Assembly: GCA_025357355.1 (NCBI GenBank)
Contig: JANXPK010000591.1
Coordinates: 1-8,670 of the forward strand
Source of the DNA: Rhodobacterales bacterium
GTDB lineage: Bacteria; Pseudomonadota; Alphaproteobacteria; Rhodobacterales; Rhodobacteraceae
Length of the DNA stretch: 8,670 nt
Direction: 5' to 3'
How positions within the stretch are numbered: position 1 is the stretch's first letter; the number at the start of each line of letters is the position of its first letter. Below are positions 1 to 6,164 of this stretch, one piece after another. Made by a program: the position numbers and the translations under genes. A model generated the notes under the pieces. It saw only the letters and a program-made list of their open reading frames with translations. It was not told where the DNA came from and did no database searches.

Positions 1-14
1 AAACCATTCGCCTT

Positions 15-168
15 TTTCTTGCCCGGAATCACGCGCAGAGCTGGGCAATGCCCGACCGCCCCCTCGGGCGGGCATTGCTCTCTGACAGCGCGGGCTGAGA
101 GGGAGCAAAGCTGCGCCGATCAGCTGTCGGGCAGTGTCGCACAGTTCAATCCGGAGTCATCCCGCCCT
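15..168. repeat. Structured intergenic repeat, copy 1 (short form)
   Basis: This non-coding stretch lies downstream of the 3' end of the dehydrogenase gene. It is clearly related to 3282-3527 in the same orientation. The blocks GCCCGG (21-26), GCGCAG (33-38) and a 20-base identical core (43-62) keep exactly the same spacing in both copies, and similarity resumes at 70-168. Visible stems are GCCCGG/CTGGGC (21-26 with 41-46), CAATGCCC/GGGCATTG (46-53 with 70-77) and CTCTCT/AGAGGG (78-83 with 98-103). The first and second share bases, so they exclude each other. No open reading frame here looks real. It could be a dispersed palindromic repeat, a 3'-end RNA element or a bidirectional terminator; strand and function are unknown. 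Confidence 0.7.
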
Positions 169-175
169 AAGCCCG

Positions 176-949
176 TCACAACGCCGTCCAGCCGCCATCG
201 ACGCTGATGGTCGTACCGGTCACCTGATCGGCGGCGGGCGAACACAGATAGACCACGGTGCCGCCGATCTGTTCGACGGTGGCGAACTGGCGCGACGGCT
301 GGCGCAGCAGCATGACCTCGCGGATCACCGTCTCGCGGTCCATCCCGTGCACCTTCATCTGATCGGGGATCTGCGCCTCGACCAGCGGCGTCAGCACATA
401 GCCGGGACAAATCGCGTTGCAAGTGATGCCCTGCCCCGCCGTCTCCAGCGCCACTGTCTTGGACAAGCCGACCATGCCATGCTTGGCCGCGATATAGGCC
501 GACTTGAACGGTGACGCGGTCAAGCCGTGGGCCGACGCGATGTTGATCACCCTGCCCCAGCCCCGCGCCCGCATTCCAGGCAAGGCGGCGGCGCTGGTGT
601 GAAAGGCCGATGACAGGTTGATCGCCAGGATCAGGTTCCACTTCTCGACCGGAAACTCATCGACCGGCGCCACATGCTGGATGCCTGCGTTGTTCACCAG
701 AATGTCGCAGCCCCCGGCGCGGGCGATCAGCGCCCGACAGTCCTCGCCCAGCGACATGTCGGCGGCAATATAGCGCGCAGGCACCGCATGGCGCGCCCCC
801 AGTTCCGCCGCCAACTCATGATCCTCCGGCCGGTCGCTGAACGAGTTCAGCACGACCGAAGCCCCGGCCCGCGCCAGTTCCTGCGCCACCCCCAGACCAA
901 TGCCCGAGTTCGACCCGGTGATGATCGCCGTCTTGCCTGCCAGTTCCAT
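176..949 (-). CDS. bdhA: D-beta-hydroxybutyrate dehydrogenase
   Basis: This cytoplasmic NAD-dependent enzyme interconverts D-3-hydroxybutyrate and acetoacetate, a step in using poly-3-hydroxybutyrate (PHB). The 257-residue protein is full length for the family. It shows the classical short-chain dehydrogenase layout: cofactor-binding TGSNSGIG at 11-18, NNAG at 86-89, Asn111, Ser139, and the YxxxK pair Tyr152/Lys156. Residues typical of this subgroup are also present: Gln91, His141, Lys149, Gln193 and a C-terminal Trp near 254. These match, from memory, the substrate-contact positions described for the Pseudomonas fragi enzyme with an offset of three, except that Tyr184 replaces a Trp. The start is set by a GAGGAC ribosome binding site at 955-960, five bases before the ATG. 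It is transcribed alone, divergently from the binding-protein gene. Its leader holds a TGC-rich palindrome cluster and, further up, an intrinsic terminator, so expression may be controlled in the leader. Identification is firm; regulation is inferred. Confidence 0.95.
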   Translation of the reverse strand: MELAGKTAIITGSNSGIGLGVAQELARAGASVVLNSFSDRPEDHELAAELGARHAVPARYIAADMSLGEDCRALIARAGGCDILVNNAGIQHVAPVDEFPVEKWNLILAINLSSAFHTSAAALPGMRARGWGRVINIASAHGLTASPFKSAYIAAKHGMVGLSKTVALETAGQGITCNAICPGYVLTPLVEAQIPDQMKVHGMDRETVIREVMLLRQPSRQFATVEQIGGTVVYLCSPAADQVTGTTISVDGGWTAL

Positions 950-962
950 GCGATGTCCTCAA

Positions 963-997
963 TGCGTCTGCGGCAGCACAATGCTGCATCTGCACAG
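963..997. promoter_or_regulatory. TGC-rich palindrome cluster before bdhA, possible PhaR site
   Basis: Immediately upstream of the bdhA ribosome binding site lies a run of TGC/GCA half-sites. It includes the perfect inverted repeat GCAGCA-CAA-TGCTGC (973-987), CTGC-G-GCAG (968-976), and CTGC-ATCT-GCAC (984-995), which is one mismatch from CTGC-N4-GCAG. PhaR regulators of PHB metabolism in Paracoccus and Rhodobacter are reported to bind TGC-rich CTGC-N3/4-GCAG sequences, and bdhA is a PHB-cycle gene. No exact match to that motif is present. The same bases could instead form an RNA hairpin next to the ribosome binding site. Confidence 0.3.
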
Positions 998-1049
998 GTC
1001 GCCGCAAGGTCTCTTCGGCGGCGCAAGAGCCAAGTCCGCCACCTCAAAT

Positions 1050-1125
1050 GAAAAAAACGCCGGCACAAGGCCGGCGTTCAGTTATTGAGGCAGGTTTCAT
1101 ACAGGCAAGAAACCTATCGAGCAGT
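1050..1125 (-). ncRNA. Candidate small RNA or bdhA leader attenuator
   Basis: On the minus strand a promoter (1132-1160) is followed after about 75 nt by a strong intrinsic terminator (1051-1078), with no convincing protein gene between. The predicted start is A1125, seven bases past the -10 box. The transcript would fold into a first hairpin, AGGTTTC/GAAACCT (1115-1109 with 1098-1092, 10-nt loop), a single-stranded linker of about 13 nt, and then the terminator hairpin with its U tract. This is the usual build of a small trans-acting RNA. Because bdhA lies about 100 bases further along the same strand, the unit may equally be an attenuated leader of bdhA. I do not recognise the sequence as a known RNA family. 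Confidence 0.45.
1051..1078 (-). terminator. Strong intrinsic terminator on the minus strand
   Basis: The sequence forms a perfect 9-bp stem, AACGCCGGC/GCCGGCGTT (1056-1064 with 1070-1078), with a 5-nt loop. Read on the minus strand it is followed directly by T residues, giving seven consecutive T from 1057 down to 1051. On the plus strand no T tract follows, so it acts in the minus direction. It is oddly placed: no minus-strand protein gene lies upstream, and bdhA begins about 100 bases downstream on the same strand. Confidence 0.8.
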
Positions 1126-1131
1126 AAGTTC

Positions 1132-1160
1132 TATATACGCGTCTCTGCGCCGCTGATCAA
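1132..1160 (-). promoter_or_regulatory. Sigma-70-type promoter, minus strand
   Basis: Read on the minus strand, TTGATC (1160-1155) is separated by exactly 17 bases from TATATA (1137-1132). The -35 box matches four of six consensus bases (TTGA) and the -10 box starts with TATA. It points toward the terminator at 1051-1078 and bdhA. This is a stronger match than most promoters expected in GC-rich alphaproteobacteria. It remains a prediction from sequence. Confidence 0.5.
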
Positions 1161-1169
1161 GTTAAAGGT

Positions 1170-1198
1170 TTGAAATGGCAGACAAGACGCCCTAGGTT
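1170..1198 (+). promoter_or_regulatory. Probable promoter of the YejA-like gene
   Basis: TTGAAA (1170-1175) and TAGGTT (1193-1198) are spaced by 17 bases. The -35 box matches five of six consensus bases and the -10 box three of six. Transcription would start near 1205 and leave a leader of about 30 nt that contains the AGGGG ribosome binding site (1221-1225) before the ATG at 1236. It lies back to back with the minus-strand promoter at 1132-1160. Confidence 0.35.
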
Positions 1199-1235
1199 TG
1201 GACAAAACGCCAACTCAGGCAGGGGCAAGCCGCAC

Positions 1236-3050
1236 ATGAGATCGTCAATCCTCCAAGCTATCAAGGCTGCAACCACGGTTCTTGCCTTGGCTTTCGTCGG
1301 CCAAAACGCGCTCGCCGAGCCCAGGCATGGCATAGCTATGTACGGTGAACCCGCCCTTCCACTGGATTTTGTGTCCTTGCCGCAAGCCAACCCCGATGCA
1401 CCCAAAGGGGGCCGAATCACTTTTGGCGAGGCGGGCAGCTTTGATTCGCTGAACCCCTTCATCACCAAAGGCAACGCCCCCGCCGCCGTCGCTTCGCTGA
1501 CGGTAGAGACACTTATGGGCCGTTCCTATGACGAGCCCTTTACGCTCTACGGTCTTTTGGCCGAATCGATTGATACCGATGCCGAGCGTTCCTACGTCAC
1601 CTTCACCCTGCGCGACGGGGCCAAATTCTCGGATGGCAACCCGGTCACGGTTGATGACGTGCTGTGGTCGTTCCAGACCTTGGGCGAACAGGGCAACCCG
1701 CGCTATCTGACCGCGTGGAAGAAGATTGCCTCGTCCGAGGTGACCGGCCCCCGCACCGTCAAGTTCACCTTCACCGAAAAAGACCGCGAGATGCCGCTGC
1801 TGCTGGGCCTGCGGCCGATCCTGGAAAAGAAGCAATATGACGGCAAGGATTTCACCGTCACCTCGCTCGACCCGCCGATCGGGTCTGGTCCCTATATGGT
1901 GGAAAAGGTTGACACCGGGGCCGACATCACCTTGAAAAAGAACCCCAACTGGTGGGGCAAGGATCTGGCGTTCAACAAGGGGCTCTATAACTTCGACGAG
2001 ATCAAATACGTCTATTTCTCTGACCCCACCGTGATGTTCGAGGCGTTCAAGGCGGGCGAGATCGACACCTACCGCGAATCCAATCCGGCGAAATGGGCGA
2101 CGAACTATAATATCCCGCCGGTGCAATCGGGCGAGATCGTCAAGTCGGAGATCCCGCACAAACGCCCCTCCGGCATCGACGGGCTGGTCTTCAACACCCG
2201 CAAGCCGATGTTTGCCGATTGGCGCGTGCGCGAAGCGCTGACCCAAGCCTTCAACTTCGAACTGATCAACCAGACCCTGAACGGCGGCGTCAATCCGCGC
2301 ATCGCCAGCTACTTTTCCAACTCCGAGCTGTCGGGCGACGTAAGCAAACCTGCTACCGGCAAGGTCGCCGACCTCCTCGCCCCTTTCAAGGACCAACTCC
2401 TGCCCGGCGCCGTCGAGGGCTATGCCCTGCCCGTCTCTGACGGCACGCCCGCCAATCGCGCGGGCATCCACAAAGCCATCGACCTTTTGTCGCAGGCGGG
2501 CTGGACGGTTCAGGACGGCGTCCTGAAGAACGCGGCCGGTGAGCCCTTTGCCTTCGAAATTCTGCTGGCGACCGGCGAGTCCGACACCATCGCCGCCACC
2601 GAAATCTTTGTCGAGGCGCTGAAGAAGCTTGGCATTGCCGCCAAGATCACCACGGTCGATAGTGCCCAATACAAGGAACGCACCGACAATTACGACTTCG
2701 ACATGACCCACTATGTCCGCTCGCTGTCGCTGTCGCCCGGCAACGAACAGACGCTGTATTGGGGACATGCGGGCGTCGACAAGCCAGGCACGCGCAACTG
2801 GATGGGGATGAACTCGCCGGCCGCCGAGGCGTTGATCAAGGATATGGTCTCCTCCACCAGCCGAGCGGATTTCGTGGCGGCCACGCAGGCCTTGGACCGG
2901 GTTTTGACCACCGGGCGCTATGTGATCCCGTTCTGGTACTCCAACATCTCAAGGATGGCGCACAAGAAGGAATTGCACTATCCTGAGCATATCCAGATTT
3001 ACGGTGACTGGCTGGGCTTCCTGCCGGACACTTGGTGGTATCAAGAATAA
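1236..3050 (+). CDS. Secreted YejA-like oligopeptide ABC transporter substrate-binding protein
   Basis: This 604-residue protein is a periplasmic solute-binding protein of the extracellular family 5 (SBP_bac_5) fold, which captures peptides for an ABC importer. Residues 1-27 form a signal peptide with a hydrophobic core and an ALA-E cleavage site. The mature N-terminus, with HGIAMYGEPA at 31-40 and ANPDAPKGG at 51-59, is typical of the YejA branch (peptide and microcin C uptake). The SLNPF motif follows at 71-75. The ATG at 1236 is chosen because it begins directly at the signal peptide and has AGGGG ten bases upstream; an in-frame TTG at 1170 would add 22 polar residues ahead of the signal. 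No permease or ATPase gene follows, so the partner transporter must be encoded elsewhere. A small lipoprotein gene follows after 15 bases. Peptide binding is a family inference; the actual ligand is not known. Confidence 0.9.
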   Translation: MRSSILQAIKAATTVLALAFVGQNALAEPRHGIAMYGEPALPLDFVSLPQANPDAPKGGRITFGEAGSFDSLNPFITKGNAPAAVASLTVETLMGRSYDEPFTLYGLLAESIDTDAERSYVTFTLRDGAKFSDGNPVTVDDVLWSFQTLGEQGNPRYLTAWKKIASSEVTGPRTVKFTFTEKDREMPLLLGLRPILEKKQYDGKDFTVTSLDPPIGSGPYMVEKVDTGADITLKKNPNWWGKDLAFNKGLYNFDEIKYVYFSDPTVMFEAFKAGEIDTYRESNPAKWATNYNIPPVQSGEIVKSEIPHKRPSGIDGLVFNTRKPMFADWRVREALTQAFNFELINQTLNGGVNPRIASYFSNSELSGDVSKPATGKVADLLAPFKDQLLPGAVEGYALPVSDGTPANRAGIHKAIDLLSQAGWTVQDGVLKNAAGEPFAFEILLATGESDTIAATEIFVEALKKLGIAAKITTVDSAQYKERTDNYDFDMTHYVRSLSLSPGNEQTLYWGHAGVDKPGTRNWMGMNSPAAEALIKDMVSSTSRADFVAATQALDRVLTTGRYVIPFWYSNISRMAHKKELHYPEHIQIYGDWLGFLPDTWWYQE

Positions 3051-3065
3051 AAGTCGAGGCTGAGC

Positions 3066-3188
3066 ATGAAGAAAACTGTGATCCTGTTGGTCATTCTGGC
3101 CGCCTTGGCTGGCTGCAATACGGTGGCAGGTGTAGGGCAAGACATCTCGGGCACCGCCAACAAAGTGTCCAACTGGATGGGCAACTGA
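3066..3188 (+). CDS. Entericidin-type small lipoprotein
   Basis: This 40-residue protein begins MKKTVILLVILAALAGC: a charged N-terminus, a hydrophobic stretch and a lipobox (LAGC) with the lipidated Cys at position 17. The mature part starts CNTVAGVGQDIS, the hallmark of the entericidin A/B family of small membrane-associated lipoproteins; in enteric bacteria these act as a toxin/antidote pair linked to lysis in stationary phase. Only one gene is present here, so a toxin-antidote role cannot be assumed. A GAGG ribosome binding site (3056-3059) lies six bases before the ATG. The gene starts 15 bases after the binding-protein stop codon, so the two are probably co-transcribed. It would be lipidated and anchored in the cell envelope. 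The family call is firm; the function in this organism is unknown. Confidence 0.9.
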   Translation: MKKTVILLVILAALAGCNTVAGVGQDISGTANKVSNWMGN

Positions 3189-3281
3189 GCTTGGGTCCGA
3201 ATCTGGCCGCCATCCAAAACCGTTATAAAACAACGGGTTATGTATAAGGCGAGACGACTCTTTATCGAACCCGGTCCACTT
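3189..3281. other. Intergenic, no clear feature
   Basis: This stretch is the first part of the 373-base gap between the convergent lipoprotein and esterase genes. It contains only an imperfect hairpin, AACCGTT/AACGGGTT (3218-3224 with 3232-3239), which has a bulged base and no T tract on the plus strand. It may slow transcription after the lipoprotein gene, but I see no proper terminator, promoter or open reading frame. Confidence 0.4.
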
Positions 3282-3527
3282 CTTCCTGCCCGGTGACAAG
3301 CGCAGCGCCGGGCAATGCCCGACCGCCCCCCAGGGCGGGCATTCCCAACCGTCGTCACAAGGCTCACCGGTTGGGGGGCCTCCACCATAAAGCTTTGACC
3401 TCAACCGATGGATGCGCACCCGGCGATCGGGCATTGTCCTCTGACGTTTCTGGTTGAGAGGATTCAAGGCCGCGCCAATCAACTTCAAGGCTATCGTGAG
3501 CGACACCATCCCAAGTCATTCCGCTCC
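3282..3527. repeat. Structured intergenic repeat, copy 2 (long form)
   Basis: This non-coding element between convergent gene ends is related to 15-168. The left part (3288-3329) keeps the spacing of copy 1, and the right part (3429-3527) aligns with 70-168. It differs by a 92-nt segment bounded by GGGCATT direct repeats at 3337-3343 and 3429-3435. A long stem of about 18 positions joins 3310-3327 to 3422-3439 with one mismatch and one G-T pair. Further stems are GCCCGG/CCGGGC (3288-3293 with 3308-3313), CCCAACC/GGTTGGG (3344-3350 with 3369-3375), CTCAACC/GGTTGAG (3400-3406 with 3452-3458) and TCCTCT/AGAGGA (3437-3442 with 3457-3462). Several of these exclude each other. It may help end transcription of the flanking genes; this is not shown by the sequence. 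Confidence 0.7.
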
Positions 3528-3561
3528 AGGAAACCGACCCGGCGCCAGGAACTGCCCACCC

Positions 3562-4224
3562 TTACCCCGGCAGATATTGCCGCAGAAAGGCCAGCGCGGT
3601 GGCCAATCCGTCCTGCGAAATGCCGTGGCCCATGCCCTTCATGACATGACCATAGGTGTCGAACCCCGCAGCCGATAGCGCGTTGGCGGCCTGCGCCATT
3701 TCGGCAAAATCGACCACCGGGTCCTCATCGCCGTGCAGGATCAGAACCGGCGGCTTGGACTTTACCTCAGTTGCCAACCATTCCGGATGGATCAGCCTGC
3801 CAGAGAACGCCACCACTGCCGCTGGGGCGACGGGGCGGCGCGGGGCGACGTGCAGGCTCATCATCGACCCTTGGGAAAAGCCGAAGAACGCCACCGCCTC
3901 GGGCCCCAGCCCCTCATACCCCAGCCGCTGATCGACAAAGGCGTTCAGGTCATCGGCGGCGCTGCGCAGGCCAGCCTCGGCCTCCGCCTCGGTTGATCCG
4001 TCAAAGCGAGGGATGGCAAACCATTGATAGGCCATCGGCATTCCCGTGACCCGGTCGGCGGCATCTGGCGCCACAAAGGCGGTGTCGGGCAGGTGCGGGC
4101 CCAGCACATCGGCCAGGTCCAACAGATCCGCGCCATTGGCACCGTAGCCGTGCAGGAACACCACAAGACTGCGCGCCTTGCCCGCAAGGGCGGCTTTGCG
4201 GCCGAATTTCAGCACCCGGCTCAT
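3562..4224 (-). CDS. Alpha/beta-hydrolase esterase (phospholipase/carboxylesterase family)
   Basis: This 220-residue cytoplasmic protein belongs to the small carboxylesterase/lysophospholipase family (COG0400 type, which includes YpfH-like proteins). It hydrolyses carboxyl ester bonds; the substrate is not known. Visible features are the oxyanion-loop motif HGYGANG at 25-31, the nucleophile in GFSQGS with Ser117, the acid in HGDEDPV with Asp168, and the base in GMGHG with His200, so the catalytic triad is complete. There is no signal peptide or membrane segment. The start at 4224 overlaps the stop of the upstream glycosylase gene by four bases (ATGA) and has GGAAGG six bases before it, which points to translational coupling. 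A longer in-frame start at 4302 is rejected because it would lie well inside the glycosylase gene and lacks family similarity. The pairing with a repair enzyme probably reflects transcriptional economy, not a shared pathway. Confidence 0.9.
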   Translation of the reverse strand: MSRVLKFGRKAALAGKARSLVVFLHGYGANGADLLDLADVLGPHLPDTAFVAPDAADRVTGMPMAYQWFAIPRFDGSTEAEAEAGLRSAADDLNAFVDQRLGYEGLGPEAVAFFGFSQGSMMSLHVAPRRPVAPAAVVAFSGRLIHPEWLATEVKSKPPVLILHGDEDPVVDFAEMAQAANALSAAGFDTYGHVMKGMGHGISQDGLATALAFLRQYLPG

Positions 4225-4850
4225 CTGATCCCTTCCCGTGTTTTGGCCACGCGGTAGTAGGACCAAAGGGCGCGCGCCGCAACCGCCCGCCACGGGCTCC
4301 ACGCCTCTGCCATCTGGCGGAACGCGCGCTCGCCCGGCCTTTCGGGCAGATCGAACAGGATTTTGGCGGCCTCTTGCAGGGCCAGATCGCCCGGTGCGAA
4401 CACATCGGCGCGGCCCAGCGCGAACATCGCATAAATCTCCGCCGTCCAGAAACCGATGCCAGGCACCGCCACCAGCGTGGCAATCACCTCGCCATTGCTC
4501 CGTGTCCGCAAGCCTTCAAAATCAATCCCCGCCTGAGCCAGTGCCCGGCCATAGCGCGCCTTCTGGCGAGAAAGTCCCGCCGCCCGCAGCGCTTCGTCAG
4601 AGGCCACGGCCATCGCCGCCTCATCCGTCAGCCCTGCCGCCTCCAGCCGCGCCCAGATCGCATTGGCGGACGCGACCGAGACTTGCTGGCCGACAATCGC
4701 ATCCAGCAGCGCCGTAAACCCGTCAGCATGGCGGCGCAGCGGCAGCGGACCGGTCAGCGCGAGGGCAGCGGCAAACCGCGGCTCACGTGCCGCCAGCCAC
4801 GCCGCCCCCTCGGCCACGCAATCGGGCGTTTCAATGATCCGTCCAACCAT
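4221..4850 (-). CDS. DNA-3-methyladenine glycosylase II-like (HhH-GPD) enzyme
   Basis: This 209-residue base-excision repair enzyme is predicted to remove alkylated bases such as 3-methyladenine by cutting the N-glycosidic bond. The conserved order of the HhH-GPD superfamily is visible: DAIVGQQVS at 50-58, the helix-hairpin-helix VPGIGFWTA at 129-137, and VFAPGDLAL at 150-158, with the catalytic Asp155 in the place of the AlkA aspartate. No iron-sulfur cysteine cluster follows, which separates it from Nth/MutY enzymes. It is shorter than E. coli AlkA (282 residues) and lacks that protein's N-terminal domain, as is common in compact bacterial and yeast MAG-type relatives. GGAAAGGG (4858-4865) ends seven bases before the ATG and supports the start. 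It is the first gene of a two-gene operon with the esterase. Substrate range is inferred from the family. Confidence 0.9.
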   Translation of the reverse strand: MVGRIIETPDCVAEGAAWLAAREPRFAAALALTGPLPLRRHADGFTALLDAIVGQQVSVASANAIWARLEAAGLTDEAAMAVASDEALRAAGLSRQKARYGRALAQAGIDFEGLRTRSNGEVIATLVAVPGIGFWTAEIYAMFALGRADVFAPGDLALQEAAKILFDLPERPGERAFRQMAEAWSPWRAVAARALWSYYRVAKTREGIR

Positions 4851-4939
4851 GCGCTGGCCCTTTCCAAATACTCAACTTCACACCCCCAAAGCGAATTGCG
4901 CTTGAACCTGCGCGCGTCCCTGCCTACCGATGGCACATC

Positions 4940-6154
4940 ATGACCCAGATCTCCGACAGCCTTGCCCGCCGCAATGTCTATGTCCTCGTGGCCGCACAAG
5001 CCATCCTTGGCGCCCAAATGCCGATGATCTTCATCGTCGCGGGCCTTGCCGGCAAGCAGCTTGCGCCCAACGCCTGCCTTGCCACCCTGCCAATCTCGCT
5101 GATGGTGATCGGCTCGATGCTCAGTGCCAATCCGATCTCGGCAATCATGGCGCGCTGGGGCCGTCGTACAGGGTTCGTGCTGGGCACCGCTGGCGGGGCG
5201 GCGGGAGCTGCCGTTTCGGCCTATGGCCTGTCGCAAAGCTCGTTCCTTCTCTTTGTCCTTGGCGCCTTTCTGACCGGCATTTACCAGTCGTCGCAAGGCT
5301 TCTTCCGCTTCGCCGCCGCCGACACCGCGTCCGAGGCATTCCGGCCCAAGGCGATCTCCTGGGTCATGGCCGGGGGCCTGCTCAGCGCCATTGTCGGACC
5401 CAAGCTTGCCGAATACTCCATGCATGCGATGGCCATCACTTTCCTTGGCACCTATCTGACCGTGGTGGCGTTGAACGTTGTCGGCGTCTTCCTGTTTGCC
5501 CTTCTGGACATCCCCAAGCCCGTCCAGCGCACCGGTGCTGTCGGCGGCCGCAGCCGGATAGAGCTGTTGCGCAGCCCGCGCATTCTGGTCGCGGTGATCG
5601 TTGGCACGGTGTCTTACGCGCTGATGAACCTGGTGATGACCTCCTCCCCCCTCGCCGTGGTCGGCTGCGGCTTTCCCGACACCGTGGCGCCGCAGATCGT
5701 GTCGGCCCATGTGCTGGCGATGTTCATCCCGTCGTTCTTTACCGGCAACATCATCAACCGTTTCGGGGTCGAGCGGGTGATGGCGACGGGTCTGGTCATT
5801 CTGGCCTGCGCCGGGCTGGTGGCGATGGCGGGCATCAAGATCGAGAATTTCTACGGCGCGTTGATCCTCCTGGGGCTTGGCTGGAACTTTGGGTTCATCG
5901 GCGCCACGACCATGCTGACCGGCGCCCATACGGTCGAGGAACGTGGCCGGATGCAGGGCATGAACGACTTTCTGGTCTTTGGCGGCGTGACGCTGGCCAG
6001 CTTTTCGTCGGGCGGTCTGATGAACTGCTCGGGTGGCTCGCCACAGGCTGGCTGGATGGCGGTCAACCTGGCGATGCTGCCGTTCCTGGTGCTGGCGGGC
6101 GGCGCGCTGATCTGGCTGTGGCTCAGGCCCAAAGACCTGGAAGTCACGCAATAA
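4940..6154 (+). CDS. MFS transporter, first gene of a three-gene operon
   Basis: This 404-residue inner-membrane protein has about twelve hydrophobic segments. They lie roughly at 14-36, 46-70, 77-95, 102-120, 140-158 and 165-190, then after a central loop at 212-235, 250-270, 280-298, 304-325, 342-362 and 374-395. The loop between segments 2 and 3 carries a reduced motif A (MARWGRR, 70-76). A conserved C-terminal stretch (GWNFGFIGATT at 314-324, ERGRMQGMNDF at 334-344) resembles a set of alphaproteobacterial MFS permeases, some annotated as riboflavin or arabinose-type carriers. I cannot assign a substrate or direction. The ATG at 4940 lacks a good ribosome binding site, but the protein starts properly there and the next Met is at residue 27, inside the first membrane segment. 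The FrnE-like gene begins ten bases after its stop codon. Confidence 0.88.
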   Translation: MTQISDSLARRNVYVLVAAQAILGAQMPMIFIVAGLAGKQLAPNACLATLPISLMVIGSMLSANPISAIMARWGRRTGFVLGTAGGAAGAAVSAYGLSQSSFLLFVLGAFLTGIYQSSQGFFRFAAADTASEAFRPKAISWVMAGGLLSAIVGPKLAEYSMHAMAITFLGTYLTVVALNVVGVFLFALLDIPKPVQRTGAVGGRSRIELLRSPRILVAVIVGTVSYALMNLVMTSSPLAVVGCGFPDTVAPQIVSAHVLAMFIPSFFTGNIINRFGVERVMATGLVILACAGLVAMAGIKIENFYGALILLGLGWNFGFIGATTMLTGAHTVEERGRMQGMNDFLVFGGVTLASFSSGGLMNCSGGSPQAGWMAVNLAMLPFLVLAGGALIWLWLRPKDLEVTQ

Positions 6155-6164
6155 AGGTGCGGCG

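Noticed and set aside
1..20. TTCGCC followed by TTTTTC at the left edge as the end of an intrinsic terminator
   Set aside because: The other arm (GGCGAA) would lie outside the window, so the hairpin cannot be confirmed.
1044..1100. 18-codon minus-strand frame that runs through the terminator, as a leader peptide
   Set aside because: It lacks a ribosome binding site at a usable distance, has no run of one amino acid, and its start lies within the first hairpin. An uptake-style attenuator peptide is not supported.
1245..2768. Long minus-strand open frame opposite the binding-protein gene
   Set aside because: It lies fully antisense to a gene with a clear signal peptide and family motifs, and its translation is rich in R, G, V and Q with no recognisable domain. 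It is a by-product of GC-rich codon use.
3218..3239. Hairpin AACCGTT/AACGGGTT as a terminator of the lipoprotein gene
   Set aside because: The stem is AT-rich with a bulge, and no T tract follows on the plus strand.
4902..4930. TTGAAC-N17-TACCGA as a promoter for the first MFS gene
   Set aside because: The spacing is right, but the -10 box matches only two consensus bases and would leave almost no leader before the ATG at 4940.
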